Positions 63,543-64,000 of a DNA stretch of 64,000 nucleotides are shown here, piece by piece; the first letter of the stretch is position 1; each line of letters begins with the position of its first letter. The notes under the pieces are model-generated. The model had not been told where the DNA came from and ran no database searches. It saw nothing but the letters and a program-made list of their open reading frames with translations. Location of the stretch: NCBI GenBank assembly GCA_947494035.1, contig CANLTN010000007.1:62001-126000 (forward strand). The letters are read 5' to 3'. This DNA comes from Pseudovibrio sp947494035 (GTDB lineage Bacteria; Pseudomonadota; Alphaproteobacteria; Rhizobiales; Stappiaceae). The position numbers and the translations under genes were made by a program.

Positions 63543-63644
63543 AGCATGTCGCGTTCATATGGATTCACGCAGTAAGCTCTAAGAGTTTATTTTCATGCGC
63601 ATTCTTCTCCGAAAACCGGGCCCACTTTTCGGGAATACGCTCTA
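63540..63644. repeat. Interspersed ~100-bp repeat, copy 2 (RIME-like)
   Basis: A 105-base element with perfect terminal inverted repeats TAGAGC/GCTCTA and an inner hairpin TCCGAAAA...TTTTCGGGA. It aligns with copy 1 at 56266-56366. It fills the whole gap between two converging genes, and its ends supply TAG stop codons to both. Similar elements are known as intergenic mosaic elements in rhizobia; exact family membership is inferred. Confidence 0.65.
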
Positions 63645-64000
63645 GGCTGAATAGTGCTGGTGTTGAAAGCGCTCTTCAGCCAATTCATCTGCGATGAGGT
63701 TGGTTGGGCGGTTCTCGGCAGCAGCTCTTTCAAAGATCTGGGTCAGTGTGTTGCCAATGGCGAGGGTTTTCTGGCGCACGACACTGTCTGATATGCCCGG
63801 CTCTCCCAAAGCGACCGAGATCACGCCGCCTGCGTTGATGGCATAATCGGGTGCGTAAAGGATGCCCCGTTTCATGAGAGCAGTACCGTCTTCCGGTGTT
63901 TCCAGCTGGTTGTTTGCAGCGCCAGCCACAATTGCCACTTTCAGCTGCGGAATTGTCTCGGCGTTGAGACCTCCACCCAATGCGCATGGCGCAAAGATGT
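63642..64000 (-). CDS. Leu/Phe/Val/Glu-type amino-acid dehydrogenase, C-terminal part
   Basis: The last ~119 residues of an NAD-dependent amino-acid dehydrogenase; the gene continues beyond the window. Visible motifs are IFAPCALGGGLN, IVAGAANNQL and LYAPDYAINAGGVI, all typical of leucine/phenylalanine dehydrogenases that deaminate branched-chain or aromatic amino acids. The stop is provided by the adjacent repeat. Substrate specificity cannot be judged from this fragment. Confidence 0.88.
   Translation of the reverse strand, partial: IFAPCALGGGLNAETIPQLKVAIVAGAANNQLETPEDGTALMKRGILYAPDYAINAGGVISVALGEPGISDSVVRQKTLAIGNTLTQIFERAAAENRPTNLIADELAEERFQHQHYSA

Overview
The window looks like chromosome of a moderate-GC marine alphaproteobacterium of the order Hyphomicrobiales. 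A member of the Stappiaceae (Pseudovibrio/Labrenzia-like) is my best guess from gene content alone. Supporting signs are the alphaproteobacterial hemC-hemD-mic60-HemY-domain cluster, the Suv3-like helicase-hslR-fdxA-carD cluster, the DUF1045/phnM/phnN phosphonate genes, candidate CtrA sites (TTAA-N7-TTAA) and a rhizobial-style interspersed repeat. I see no prophage, transposase, integrase, CRISPR array or rRNA operon.

Layout. 1-5.2 kb: gpsA and a NUDIX hydrolase, an unexplained 0.8-kb gap, then tsaD divergent from hemC-hemD. 5.4-9.2 kb: the bacterial Mic60 homologue and a HemY-domain TPR membrane protein, followed by tRNA-Thr(CGT). 9.7-13.1 kb: AGE-family sugar epimerase, Gfo/Idh/MocA oxidoreductase, and a convergent FMN-dependent L-lactate dehydrogenase, then tRNA-Arg(CCT). 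13.7-16.0 kb: a secreted SNase-like protein and an M48 lipoprotein protease. 16.4-21.3 kb: carD, fdxA, hslR and the helicase, all leftward. 22.3-27.7 kb: a LuxR-type solo regulator, pyruvate carboxylase and an acetate-type transporter. 27.7-32.3 kb: glutamine amidotransferase-like and TerB-like genes and a large AsmA protein. 32.4-36 kb: an iorAB-type molybdenum hydroxylase with a divergent TetR regulator. 36-39.4 kb: phnN, phnM and a DUF1045 gene divergent from phnF, without the C-P lyase core. 39.4-46.4 kb: CYTH-CHAD protein, copper ATPase, LysR regulator, methyltransferase and two small uncharacterised genes. 46.7-52.1 kb: a complete oligopeptide-type ABC operon. 52.4-58.2 kb: ArsC-like reductase, creatininase-family hydrolase, a secreted protein with a possible clan CD (caspase-like) dyad, an orphan ABC ATPase, MarR and LacI regulators. 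58.3-64 kb: a 32-residue membrane peptide gene, an Inh-type protease inhibitor, a CobW GTPase with a histidine-rich metal arm, WD40 and DUF2937 proteins, a LysR regulator and the 3' end of an amino-acid dehydrogenase.

How the genes fit together. Most of the window is ordinary core metabolism: tetrapyrrole synthesis linked to inner-membrane architecture genes, anaplerosis and two-to-three-carbon substrate use (pyc, lactate dehydrogenase, acetate transporter), nutrient uptake and metal handling. The more unusual signals are in non-coding DNA and small genes. These are three TTAA boxes phased at 11 bp before the protease-inhibitor gene, a matching single site far upstream of the LuxR solo, two copies of a ~100-bp repeat (one of which supplies the stop codons of both flanking genes), a triple-nested palindrome after fdxA, and the uncharacterised secreted protein at 54.3-55.2 kb.

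All calls come from reading motifs and layout by eye. No database search, alignment or structure prediction was run.
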